15,016 nucleotides of DNA, from the NCBI GenBank assembly GCA_028711675.1, contig JAQTRT010000039.1, positions 1 through 15,016 of the forward strand. The letters run 5' to 3'. Origin of the DNA: a bacterium. GTDB taxonomy: Bacteria > Spirochaetota > JAHITG01. The translations under genes were made by a program, and so were the position numbers. The notes under the pieces were generated by a model. It did no database searches and was not told the DNA's origin. It saw nothing but the letters and a program-made list of their open reading frames with translations. The first letter of the stretch is position 1. Every line of letters starts with the position of its first letter. Shown in pieces: positions 5,299-12,356 of this stretch.

Positions 5299-6609
5299 AT
5301 GATAGTGAAAGAACCCTCTCAGGGAAAAATAATCCGGGTCCAGGATAATAAAATAATAGTGCCCGACCAGATCATTATCCCTTACATCGAAGGGGACGGG
5401 ATCGGTCCGGATATCATGAAAGCCACTCTTCCCGTCGTGGATGCCGCTCTCCGGAAAGCCTGCCCGGGCAAGCAAATCATCTGGTTCGAGATCTTTGCCG
5501 GTGAAAAGGCGCAATCCCTTTATCAGCACGTCATGCCTCAGGAAACCCTGGACCTGATAAAAAAATATAAAATTGTTTTAAAAGGGCCTCTTACAACGCC
5601 GATAGGAGGCGGTTTCCGCAGCCTGAACGTATACTTAAGGCAGTATTTCGATCTGTATGCCTGCATACGCCCGGTGCAATACTTCAAAGGCGTTCCGGCA
5701 CCTGTGCTCCACCCGGAACACATGGATGTTGTGATCTTCCGCGAGAACACGGAGGATGTGTACGCCGGCATCGAATGGGAAAAAGGATCACAGGACGCCA
5801 TGGACATGATCAAGTTCCTGAAAGAAAGGTTCAATATCATACTCCGGCCGGACTCCGGCATCGGGCTGAAGCCCATGAGCGAGACAGGATCCAAACGCCT
5901 GATCCGGAAAGCCATCCAATATGCCATAGAGAACAGAAGAGAGAGCGTGACCCTTGTGCATAAGGGTAATATCATGAAATTCACGGAAGGTGCCTTCAAA
6001 CAGTGGGGCTATGAAGTGGCCCGGAACGAATTCGGCTCTTACACGATGACGGAACAGGACGTGAACAAAGGCGCTGATCCTACGGGAAAGGTCATCATTA
6101 AGGACAGGATCGCGGACAGCATGCTTCAGCAGATCCTGACACGGGCGGATGAATATGATGTTCTGGCCCTGCCCAACCTGAACGGTGATTATTTCTCGGA
6201 TGCCTGCGCAGCCCAGGTAGGCGGCCTGGGCCTGGCTCCCGGCGCCAACATCGGCGATGAGATCGCTATCTTCGAAGCCACGCACGGGACTGCCCCGAAA
6301 TACGCAGGCCAGGACAAGGTGAACCCGGGTTCCCTTCTCCTCTCCGCCAAGCTCATGCTCGAATACCTGGGCTGGAAAGAAGCGGGGGACCTGATCAAGA
6401 CCAGCATACAGAGGACCATCAGCCGTAAAAAAGTGACCTATGACCTGGCCAGGCTGATGGGCAGCGTCAAACCCATCCGTACCTCGGAATTCAGCCGGGA
6501 GATCATCCGGAACATGTCTTCTATAAAAGATGGGATGAAAAAAAAGGGGCGGACCAGGGCCAAGAGACCTTCGGCCAGACCGAAGAGAGTAAAAAAGAAA
6601 AAAAAGTAA
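5299..6609 (+). CDS. icd: NADP-dependent isocitrate dehydrogenase with basic C-terminal tail
   Basis: Converts isocitrate to 2-oxoglutarate and CO2 with NADP reduction; cytosolic, TCA cycle. It closely follows the E. coli Icd pattern: IPYIEGDGIG (27-36), substrate loop RSLNVYLRQ with S108, N110 and R114, arginines R124 and R148, catalytic Y155 (in TEDVYAGIEW) and K222 (HKGNIMKFTEGAF), metal aspartates in NGDYFSDACAAQ (D297, D301), and the NADP-selecting set K334-Y335, Y381 and R385. S108 corresponds to the serine phosphorylated by AceK in E. coli. The normal family end falls near residue 406. Here about 30 residues follow, and 15 of the last 23 (414-436) are K or R. The codons A-AAA-AAG at 6540-6546 form a dnaX-like slippery heptamer at the start of the tail. 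Upstream lies an aconitase-type small subunit; the convergent neighbour ends 15 bp away. Confidence 0.95.
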   Translation: MIVKEPSQGKIIRVQDNKIIVPDQIIIPYIEGDGIGPDIMKATLPVVDAALRKACPGKQIIWFEIFAGEKAQSLYQHVMPQETLDLIKKYKIVLKGPLTTPIGGGFRSLNVYLRQYFDLYACIRPVQYFKGVPAPVLHPEHMDVVIFRENTEDVYAGIEWEKGSQDAMDMIKFLKERFNIILRPDSGIGLKPMSETGSKRLIRKAIQYAIENRRESVTLVHKGNIMKFTEGAFKQWGYEVARNEFGSYTMTEQDVNKGADPTGKVIIKDRIADSMLQQILTRADEYDVLALPNLNGDYFSDACAAQVGGLGLAPGANIGDEIAIFEATHGTAPKYAGQDKVNPGSLLLSAKLMLEYLGWKEAGDLIKTSIQRTISRKKVTYDLARLMGSVKPIRTSEFSREIIRNMSSIKDGMKKKGRTRAKRPSARPKRVKKKKK

Positions 6610-6640
6610 TGATCCGTCTTCCCTCTACGGGTTCCGGACC
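6594..6640 (-). terminator. Possible terminator of the DUF1015 gene, overlapping the icd 3' end
   Basis: On the minus strand GGTCCG (6640-6635) can pair with CGGATC (6616-6611) using one G-U pair, with an inner CCC/GGG pairing (6631-6629 with 6623-6621). Five bases later comes T8 (6605-6598) and then more T. The DUF1015 stop codon lies in the loop. The U-tract is the antisense of the last icd lysine codons. The stem is modest, so this is tentative. Confidence 0.35.
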
Positions 6641-7998
6641 TTCTCCAAACCCCTCATATCGTACATAACCAGACCTGTCAGGATCTTAGGATAAAAATAA
6701 GTTGATTTCTGAGGCATCTTTTCGCCGATCTTGGCGATCCTGAGAATCTGGTTGATCCGGGTGGAATTGCAGATAATAGCTACGTTATACTTTTCATCCT
6801 TCACTTTCTGGATGGCCTCGTGATAATCCTTCGTATAATCAATATAGATCTGGTTCGACACGTCCTTATTGGTGATATGGAGGATATAATTGATCAGAAG
6901 CGTGTGGATAATCGACACGTCCAGGCTTTTCCAGATGTTCGGCCGCTGTACATTGAACATCTTGAAATAAGCTTCTTTTTTCTTCAGGGTCAGGAGAAAG
7001 TACCGCTTCAGGTTCTCGATATAGATACCGAATGAATGGGTATTGTCCGGGGCTGAATTCAGAAGGTACAGCCACCTTTTTCTCTCCTTCTCCTCCTCCC
7101 GCGGCGTGTTGAAGGTAAAGACCTTTAAATGGAAATAATCCTTGATATGCTCCAGGAGGGCCTTCAGTTTCAGTTCCTTGAGATTGTACAGGATACGATG
7201 AGTAGGCAGGATAGTGAGACCCTGATGGGAGGAATTCACAAAGAACATCATGATATAATCCACAGGATGGTCCATGTGCTCCGGGATACCGTATTTCTCC
7301 CGGTAATACTTCTTGAGATTGAGCATGGTATGATAACGGTGATGCCCGTCCGCGATATAAATGACCTTGGAATTCATTGTGGATTCCACATTCCTGATCA
7401 GGTCCGCGTCTTTCACGACCCAAAATCTATGGTTGATGGTATGGTTCTCGTCATAATTAATATCCGGCTTGTTCTTTTCCATATAGGAATTGAACAGTTT
7501 ATCCACCACGTTCTTCTTATCTTCATACAGGCCGTAGATACCGCTGTCCTGGATTTCCGTGGTCTTATACAGATTGAACCTGTCCTCCAGCGGCTTGCTG
7601 AGGACGTCCTCATGCGGCAGGATCCGTTTTTTATCATAATCCTGGAGTTTGATCAGGCCGATGAACCCGTTGATCACGCGCACGGTATCGGAAAAAGGGA
7701 CCTTGTATTTCTGCTGGTAAGCGTAAAAGGCGGGTTTCTCATCCTTGATCAGGACGCCTTTCCTGAACCAGGAATACAGGTTCTCGTAAGCCCGGGTATA
7801 TTTGTTGTTCTTCGGATTATCCGACGGTTTTTCCCTGCCCAGGGTGACACGGATGATATTGTACTCCCCGTTGCGGTGGAATTCATCCTGCTTTTTGGGA
7901 TCAATGATATCGTACGGCCAGCAGGCGAACTGTTCGGCAGACTTGAACTTCCTTAAATTATACCGTAATCCGTGGAATGGTTTTATCTTGTTCTTCAT
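6625..7998 (-). CDS. DUF1015 family protein
   Basis: A 457-residue cytosolic protein of the DUF1015 family. Recognised by the N-terminal IKPFHGLRY (5-13), WPYDIID (27-33, usually PPYDVIS), ILPHEDVL (126-133), IYIADGHHRYHTML (213-226), the family's most conserved motif with H219-H220-R221-Y222, and ILPTHRIL (263-270). The biochemical activity is, to my knowledge, not firmly established. From memory, homologues often sit beside serine-biosynthesis genes in clostridia and other bacteria, but no such gene is here. The start ATG at 7998 is supported by SD AAGGAG (8010-8005) six bases upstream. It is the only minus-strand gene in the window, divergent from the M23 gene and convergent with icd. Confidence 0.85.
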   Translation of the reverse strand: MKNKIKPFHGLRYNLRKFKSAEQFACWPYDIIDPKKQDEFHRNGEYNIIRVTLGREKPSDNPKNNKYTRAYENLYSWFRKGVLIKDEKPAFYAYQQKYKVPFSDTVRVINGFIGLIKLQDYDKKRILPHEDVLSKPLEDRFNLYKTTEIQDSGIYGLYEDKKNVVDKLFNSYMEKNKPDINYDENHTINHRFWVVKDADLIRNVESTMNSKVIYIADGHHRYHTMLNLKKYYREKYGIPEHMDHPVDYIMMFFVNSSHQGLTILPTHRILYNLKELKLKALLEHIKDYFHLKVFTFNTPREEEKERKRWLYLLNSAPDNTHSFGIYIENLKRYFLLTLKKKEAYFKMFNVQRPNIWKSLDVSIIHTLLINYILHITNKDVSNQIYIDYTKDYHEAIQKVKDEKYNVAIICNSTRINQILRIAKIGEKMPQKSTYFYPKILTGLVMYDMRGLEKVRNP

Positions 7999-8034
7999 TC
8001 ACCGCTCCTTCTCAGTAAGGGCACGTATTTTCGT

Positions 8035-8043
8035 ATTGTATCA
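8035..8043 (-). promoter_or_regulatory. Candidate extended -10 promoter of the DUF1015 gene
   Basis: On the minus strand the sequence TGATACAAT fits the extended -10 form TGnTATAAT with one mismatch. It would place the transcript start about 30 bases before the ATG at 7998. No good -35 is present. The box overlaps the imperfect palindrome GTATCAGGATAC (8038-8049), which could be an operator. Confidence 0.35.
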
Positions 8044-8197
8044 GGATACAGAGAAGCCTTTCTTCCCTCAGTCTCCCGGGGACGGGATCGGCTGAATCAC
8101 ATTTCCTGAAATAATAATTCCTTCTTATTCCGGTCAGAATGAATTAAAATAAAAAACTATAATAACAATATTAAATCAGATATCAAGTAAAAAATAA

Positions 8198-8225
8198 TTG
8201 ACAATTCTTTTATTTTTACTATTTT
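8198..8225 (+). promoter_or_regulatory. Candidate promoter directly upstream of the LysM/M23 gene
   Basis: A perfect -35 box TTGACA (8198-8203) is followed after 16 bp by TATTTT (8220-8225), a 4/6 match to -10. The predicted transcript start would fall at about 8232, one or two bases before the ATG at 8234. A second -10-like TATAAT lies at 8158-8163 but lacks a good -35. Confidence 0.45.
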
Positions 8226-8233
8226 AAAAAAAT

Positions 8234-9241
8234 ATGGGATTCAGAATAAAATGGATTGAATTTCAGCTGAAACTGAACGATTTTTACAGAAAATGGAACA
8301 GCCGATGGGGCCAATACAAGCTCATAGCCATCCCCCTTTTGGTGGTTTTGCTCTCCGTCTTTATCAAAATCCTCTTTTTACAGCCCGATTATAACGGCTG
8401 TCACATTAAAGAACTGAGCGAACAGGACAGGATCTTCCACCTCCTGGTAAAGGATATCAGGAATTTTAAAAAGAACTGGACAGGCCAGGGCGGCTTGAAC
8501 CTGGACCCGAAACTGAAGATCGTCTTCTATAAAGTAAAGAAAGGGGATAACTTCTGGAATATATCACAGAGGACCGGGCTCTCCATGGACGCCCTCCTCA
8601 GCATCAATAATCTGAAAAATGTCCACATCCTCCAGCCCAGCCAGGAGATACGTATCCCCAATAAAGAAGGGATCCTGTACAGGACAAGACCCGGGGAAAC
8701 ACTGGAAAGCATCGCGGAAAAGTTCAAGATCCATCAGGATGACCTGATCGACGTGAACGAGCTGAGCGACACATCCATCATGGAAAGTATGGACGTATTT
8801 ATACCCAATGCCCAGCTGGATTTCGAAGCCAGGCAAAACCTGCTCGGTACCTTTATCCTTCCGGCTGTCGGGAAGATCACATCCGGATTCAGCTGGAGAA
8901 GGGACCCCCTTTCCCGGAGCCGGGAATATCATACCGGTATCGATATTGCCAATGTGACCGGGACAAAAGTCCTGGCCGCAGAGAACGGCACGGTCATTTT
9001 TACAGGGCCTTACCGCGGGTACGGCAATCTCATCATCCTGCAGCATAAGAACGGATATTCCACACGTTACGGTCATCTTTCCCGTTTCAACGTGAAGTTC
9101 GGGCAGAAAGTAAAACAAGGGCAGGTCATCGGTTCCATGGGTGCCACGGGCCGCGTAACCGGGTCACACCTTCATTTCGAGGTCCGGCAGTACGGCAGAC
9201 CCCGGAATCCTTATTTTCTCATGCGGTTCTCTCAGAAATAA
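8234..9241 (+). CDS. Membrane-anchored LysM/M23 (LytM-type) peptidase
   Basis: A 335-residue envelope protein predicted to cut peptidoglycan cross-links or to act in cell separation. It has a short cytoplasmic N-terminus, one membrane anchor (about 29-50), a linker, LysM 1 (about 97-143, FYKVKKGDNFWNIS), LysM 2 (about 147-192, YRTRPGETLESIA) and an M23 domain (about 207-325). The zinc and catalytic set looks complete: H233 and D237 in HTGIDI, H281 in YGHLS, H312 and H314 in HLHFE. It is therefore likely an active enzyme, unlike degenerate NlpD/EnvC activators. There is no SD before ATG 8234 and no other reasonable start nearby; a promoter abuts the start, so the mRNA may be leaderless. The RseC-like gene follows after 4 bp. 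Confidence 0.9.
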   Translation: MGFRIKWIEFQLKLNDFYRKWNSRWGQYKLIAIPLLVVLLSVFIKILFLQPDYNGCHIKELSEQDRIFHLLVKDIRNFKKNWTGQGGLNLDPKLKIVFYKVKKGDNFWNISQRTGLSMDALLSINNLKNVHILQPSQEIRIPNKEGILYRTRPGETLESIAEKFKIHQDDLIDVNELSDTSIMESMDVFIPNAQLDFEARQNLLGTFILPAVGKITSGFSWRRDPLSRSREYHTGIDIANVTGTKVLAAENGTVIFTGPYRGYGNLIILQHKNGYSTRYGHLSRFNVKFGQKVKQGQVIGSMGATGRVTGSHLHFEVRQYGRPRNPYFLMRFSQK

Positions 9242-9245
9242 TCAT

Positions 9246-9641
9246 ATGATCGAACAGGGAAAAATAATAAATATCAAGGGGGACATGGCCGAGATCCTGA
9301 TCAGGCAGGATGATTCCCGGCTTGAATGCATCCAGTGCTCCCGCTGCATCTTCACGGATTCCGACCGGCAGACCGTCCAGGCGATCAACACCATCGATGC
9401 CGCAGTGCACGATGAGGTCATGGTCTATATCCACGACAATAAGATCGTTTCCGCTTTCATCCTTTATCTGCTGCCTCTTTTCGTTTTCTTCCTTTTTTTC
9501 CTTACTGCGGATAAAATCCTGAAATACAATGAATTGTTCAGCGCCTTGGCCGGCTTCCTGGGATTCTGTCTCTTTTATTTCATCCTTTATCTTTTTGAAA
9601 AAAAAAGGAAAACCAGAAATTATATCATCAGCAAGGCATAA
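9246..9641 (+). CDS. RseC/MucC-like membrane protein
   Basis: A 131-residue inner-membrane protein. A small N-terminal beta-rich domain carries a cysteine cluster C28-xx-C31-xx-C34, followed by two membrane helices (about 67-87 and 96-117) and a basic cytoplasmic tail. This is the layout of RseC/MucC proteins, known as a positive factor in sigma-E signalling and, in other bacteria, associated with Rnf electron-transfer genes and SoxR reduction. The cysteines suggest metal or Fe-S binding or redox chemistry. Neither rpoE/rseAB nor rnf genes are in view. No SD is seen; the start lies 4 bp after the M23 stop, so re-initiation by coupling is likely. It is followed 13 bp later by the M16 peptidase. 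Confidence 0.78.
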   Translation: MIEQGKIINIKGDMAEILIRQDDSRLECIQCSRCIFTDSDRQTVQAINTIDAAVHDEVMVYIHDNKIVSAFILYLLPLFVFFLFFLTADKILKYNELFSALAGFLGFCLFYFILYLFEKKRKTRNYIISKA

Positions 9642-9654
9642 GGAACGTATCTGA

Positions 9655-12234
9655 ATGGCCTCAGGAAAGAATAAAATGAAAAAAATCAACATGATCGTCC
9701 TGCTCCTTCTCCTCTGGCCTCTGTCATCAGCCGGCCAGGAGTCATACCAGCTGGGGAACGGATTGACTGTCATCCTTATCCCGGACAACAAGGTACCGCT
9801 GGTCACGTTCCAGGTCTGGGTCCGGACAGGCAGCATACAGGAGCTGAATTACCCGGGATCCGGCATCTCGCACTTTGTGGAGCACCTGCTCTTCACCGAC
9901 ACGCGGAAACGCACCGGCCTGGAGATCGCCCGCTTCATGAAACAGCAGGGATGCGACATGAACGGATATACTTCTTTTGAGAACACGGTTTATCTTTTCA
10001 ACCTTCCTTCGGAGAACCTTCCCTCCATCCTTCCCGTGGCAAAGGAAATGATCTTTGAACCCGCCTTTAAAAAGGAACAGGTGGAAAAGGAACGGAGCGT
10101 CATTTTGAAAGAGATCAACATGAACGTGGATGATCCCAACCGTCTTTTCAGCAACCTGATCTTCTCGGAGAGCTACGAAGAAGCTTTTTACCGATACCCT
10201 GTTATCGGTAAACGAAATTCCTTTGAACGGCTGACGAGGGACGACATCATCCGCTATTATCAAAACACTTATGTGCCGGACAACATGGCCCTTATCCTTT
10301 CCGGTGACCTTTCCGCCGATATCCGGGACGTGATCCAGAAAAACTTCGGGGCCCTGGAAAAAAAATTCTTCCGGAGACCGGAACTGGTCGATGAACCTGT
10401 CCAGATCCGGTTCAAGGAAAAAACCGTATACAGAAACGACGTCCAGCAGGACAGAATCGCCCTGGTCTGGAAAACAGTGGACATACGCCACAAGGACCTT
10501 TTCAGCCTTGACGTTCTCTCCATGCTTTTAAGTACAGGCAGGAATTCCATCCTGAACCTGGCCTTGAAAGAGAAACTCCATTACGTCAATAACGTCAGCA
10601 CCTACTCATTCACTCCTGTCAGGAGAGGGATCTTCACGATAGAAGCAGACCTGAATCCCGGGATCAGCCCGATAAAGGTCAAGAACGAAATACTGAAAAT
10701 ACTAAAAGACAGGGAGACCCTCATCACGGAAGAGAACCTGGACAAGATCAAGCTTCTGGCCCTGAGGAACTATTACAAGAACAGGGAGACCATCAACAGT
10801 AAGGCTTCGGACATTGGTTTGAACTGGGTCTCCACCGGTGATATCGGCTTTTCCGAATACTATACGGACGGATTACGCAGTGTGACCCGGACGGAGATCA
10901 TGAATGTCATTAAAAAATATTTCTATAACAGCAATCTCACCTATATCGCTTTTCTGAAAGGAACAGCCCCTCAGCAGGACAACGCTCCCGTCCCTTCACC
11001 AGGCCGGGACCAGGCAGAAAAACACGTACTGGAGAACAGGCTGAAGATAGTGATCAACGAGAACAAGGACCAGCCTTTCATCCGCTTGACCCTTATGTGC
11101 CAAGCCGGCCTGCTCTATGAACCTGAAGATAAAAAAGGCATCTCCCATTTCCTGAGCAAACTACTTATCAGCACAACGGAGAACCTCACTAAAGAAGCCC
11201 TGATCGGCCTGATCGAAGAGAAAGGAGGCACAATCAATGCTTTTTCCGGGAACAACAGCATCGGCTTGAACGTAGAGGTCTTCAAAGAGAATCTCCCCGA
11301 TGCCCTGCAGGTGATCAGCGAGACGGTCCTGCATCCGAATTTCCAGCCGGAAGAAATGGAAAAATACAGGACGGAGATACTCCAGGAGATAAAGGACAAC
11401 CAGGAACAGATCTTCGGCCTGGGTAAAGAATTCCTTTTCCGGGAGATGTATCCGGGTTATGATTATGCCTTCCAGAAAACAGGCACAGAAGAGAGCGTCA
11501 GAAAGATCACACAGGAAGACATCAGGAAACATTTTTCGCTCATCATCAGACCATCAAACGCCGTGATAAGCATATCCGGCGACCTGAACAGCGACGACAT
11601 GAAAAAGAAGTTAACGGCCAGCCTGGGAAAATGGCCGGATAAAAAAAATCCTATGATCCCGCCTCCTTTTACGGAAGACCAGCGGAATTCCGCAGAATCG
11701 GAAAAGAACGTGGATAAAGAACAGTCCCTGATCCTCATGGCATATTACGGCATCTCCGTATTCGATCCCGACCGGATAAAGGCTGAATTACTCTGGTATA
11801 TGCTGAACGGCCAGGGCTCCCGGATCTTCACTAATTTACGGGAGAAGAAGGAACTGGCTTATTATGCCGGGTTCTTCCCTTTCCACGGCCTGACCACCGG
11901 ATTGTTCGTTTTTTACGCAGGCACAATCCGTGACAAACTCGAGCTGGCCCGGCAGGGGCTGCTGGAAGAGATGAACGAACTGATAAAAAAAGGCGTTACC
12001 AAAGAAGAGCTGAATGCGGTAAAAAAAGAATTTATAGCGGAAAAGATGAACACCTTCCAGGCCAATGAAGGCATTGTCTCGGAATACGGCCTGGAATACC
12101 TGTTCAATGACAGGATCATCGGCATACAGGACTATAAAAACCTGGTCGATCAGATCACGCTTGATCAGATGAACGGTTTCATTAAAGAATATTTCAGCCG
12201 GCCTTACCGGTTCGTTATATTGAAAGGCAGATAA
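9655..12234 (+). CDS. Exported two-module M16 zinc metallopeptidase
   Basis: An 859-residue peptidase of the pitrilysin/insulysin/processing-peptidase family with an N-terminal signal peptide (a basic n-region, then IVLLLLLWPLSSAG), so probably periplasmic. The N-terminal module has the inverted zinc motif HFVEH (73-77) and the downstream glutamate E153 in SVILKEI, with E146 also conserved, so it should be active. The second module (from about residue 460) lacks the motif (SHFLSKLL in its place) but ends with an LREKKELAYYAG segment, typical of the conserved R/Y pair in the C-terminal half that helps hold substrate. This active-plus-inactive tandem is normal for the family. ATG 9655 has AAGGAA 9 bases upstream; an alternative ATG at 9676 (MKKINM) with AGGAAAG 6 bases upstream gives an equally good signal peptide. 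It is probably transcribed with the M23 and RseC-like genes. Confidence 0.92.
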   Translation: MASGKNKMKKINMIVLLLLLWPLSSAGQESYQLGNGLTVILIPDNKVPLVTFQVWVRTGSIQELNYPGSGISHFVEHLLFTDTRKRTGLEIARFMKQQGCDMNGYTSFENTVYLFNLPSENLPSILPVAKEMIFEPAFKKEQVEKERSVILKEINMNVDDPNRLFSNLIFSESYEEAFYRYPVIGKRNSFERLTRDDIIRYYQNTYVPDNMALILSGDLSADIRDVIQKNFGALEKKFFRRPELVDEPVQIRFKEKTVYRNDVQQDRIALVWKTVDIRHKDLFSLDVLSMLLSTGRNSILNLALKEKLHYVNNVSTYSFTPVRRGIFTIEADLNPGISPIKVKNEILKILKDRETLITEENLDKIKLLALRNYYKNRETINSKASDIGLNWVSTGDIGFSEYYTDGLRSVTRTEIMNVIKKYFYNSNLTYIAFLKGTAPQQDNAPVPSPGRDQAEKHVLENRLKIVINENKDQPFIRLTLMCQAGLLYEPEDKKGISHFLSKLLISTTENLTKEALIGLIEEKGGTINAFSGNNSIGLNVEVFKENLPDALQVISETVLHPNFQPEEMEKYRTEILQEIKDNQEQIFGLGKEFLFREMYPGYDYAFQKTGTEESVRKITQEDIRKHFSLIIRPSNAVISISGDLNSDDMKKKLTASLGKWPDKKNPMIPPPFTEDQRNSAESEKNVDKEQSLILMAYYGISVFDPDRIKAELLWYMLNGQGSRIFTNLREKKELAYYAGFFPFHGLTTGLFVFYAGTIRDKLELARQGLLEEMNELIKKGVTKEELNAVKKEFIAEKMNTFQANEGIVSEYGLEYLFNDRIIGIQDYKNLVDQITLDQMNGFIKEYFSRPYRFVILKGR

Positions 12235-12356
12235 TTGTGGCCGGCAAATATATTCAATTATTATTTTATACTGTAAAAGGATCACTTTTGATAAATATGG
12301 ATTAAACACAATTAAAAACATAAACGAATTATTCTCATGAATACGAGGCTGCAATA
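12235..12356 (+). promoter_or_regulatory. AT-rich leader of valS
   Basis: A 122-bp AT-rich spacer with TATACT (12267-12272) as a possible -10 box and TTGATA (12288-12293) as a possible -35, but no well-spaced pair. SD GAGG (12345-12348) lies 8 bases before ATG 12357. I see no T-box, terminator hairpin or other RNA switch. A promoter here is plausible but not shown. Confidence 0.25.

Noticed and set aside
7129..7956. A 275-codon plus-strand open frame opposite the DUF1015 gene
   Set aside because: It mirrors the reading frame of a well-supported gene, has no recognisable domain or SD, and its hydrophobic/valine-rich composition is what antisense of lysine- and aspartate-rich codons gives.
11086..11160. 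Loss of the zinc motif in the second M16 module as a sign of a broken gene
   Set aside because: An inactive second module is normal in single-chain M16 peptidases; the first module keeps HFVEH and its glutamate.
12235..12356. T-box riboswitch before valS
   Set aside because: The spacer is too short and AT-rich, and shows no T-box sequence or terminator/antiterminator pair.
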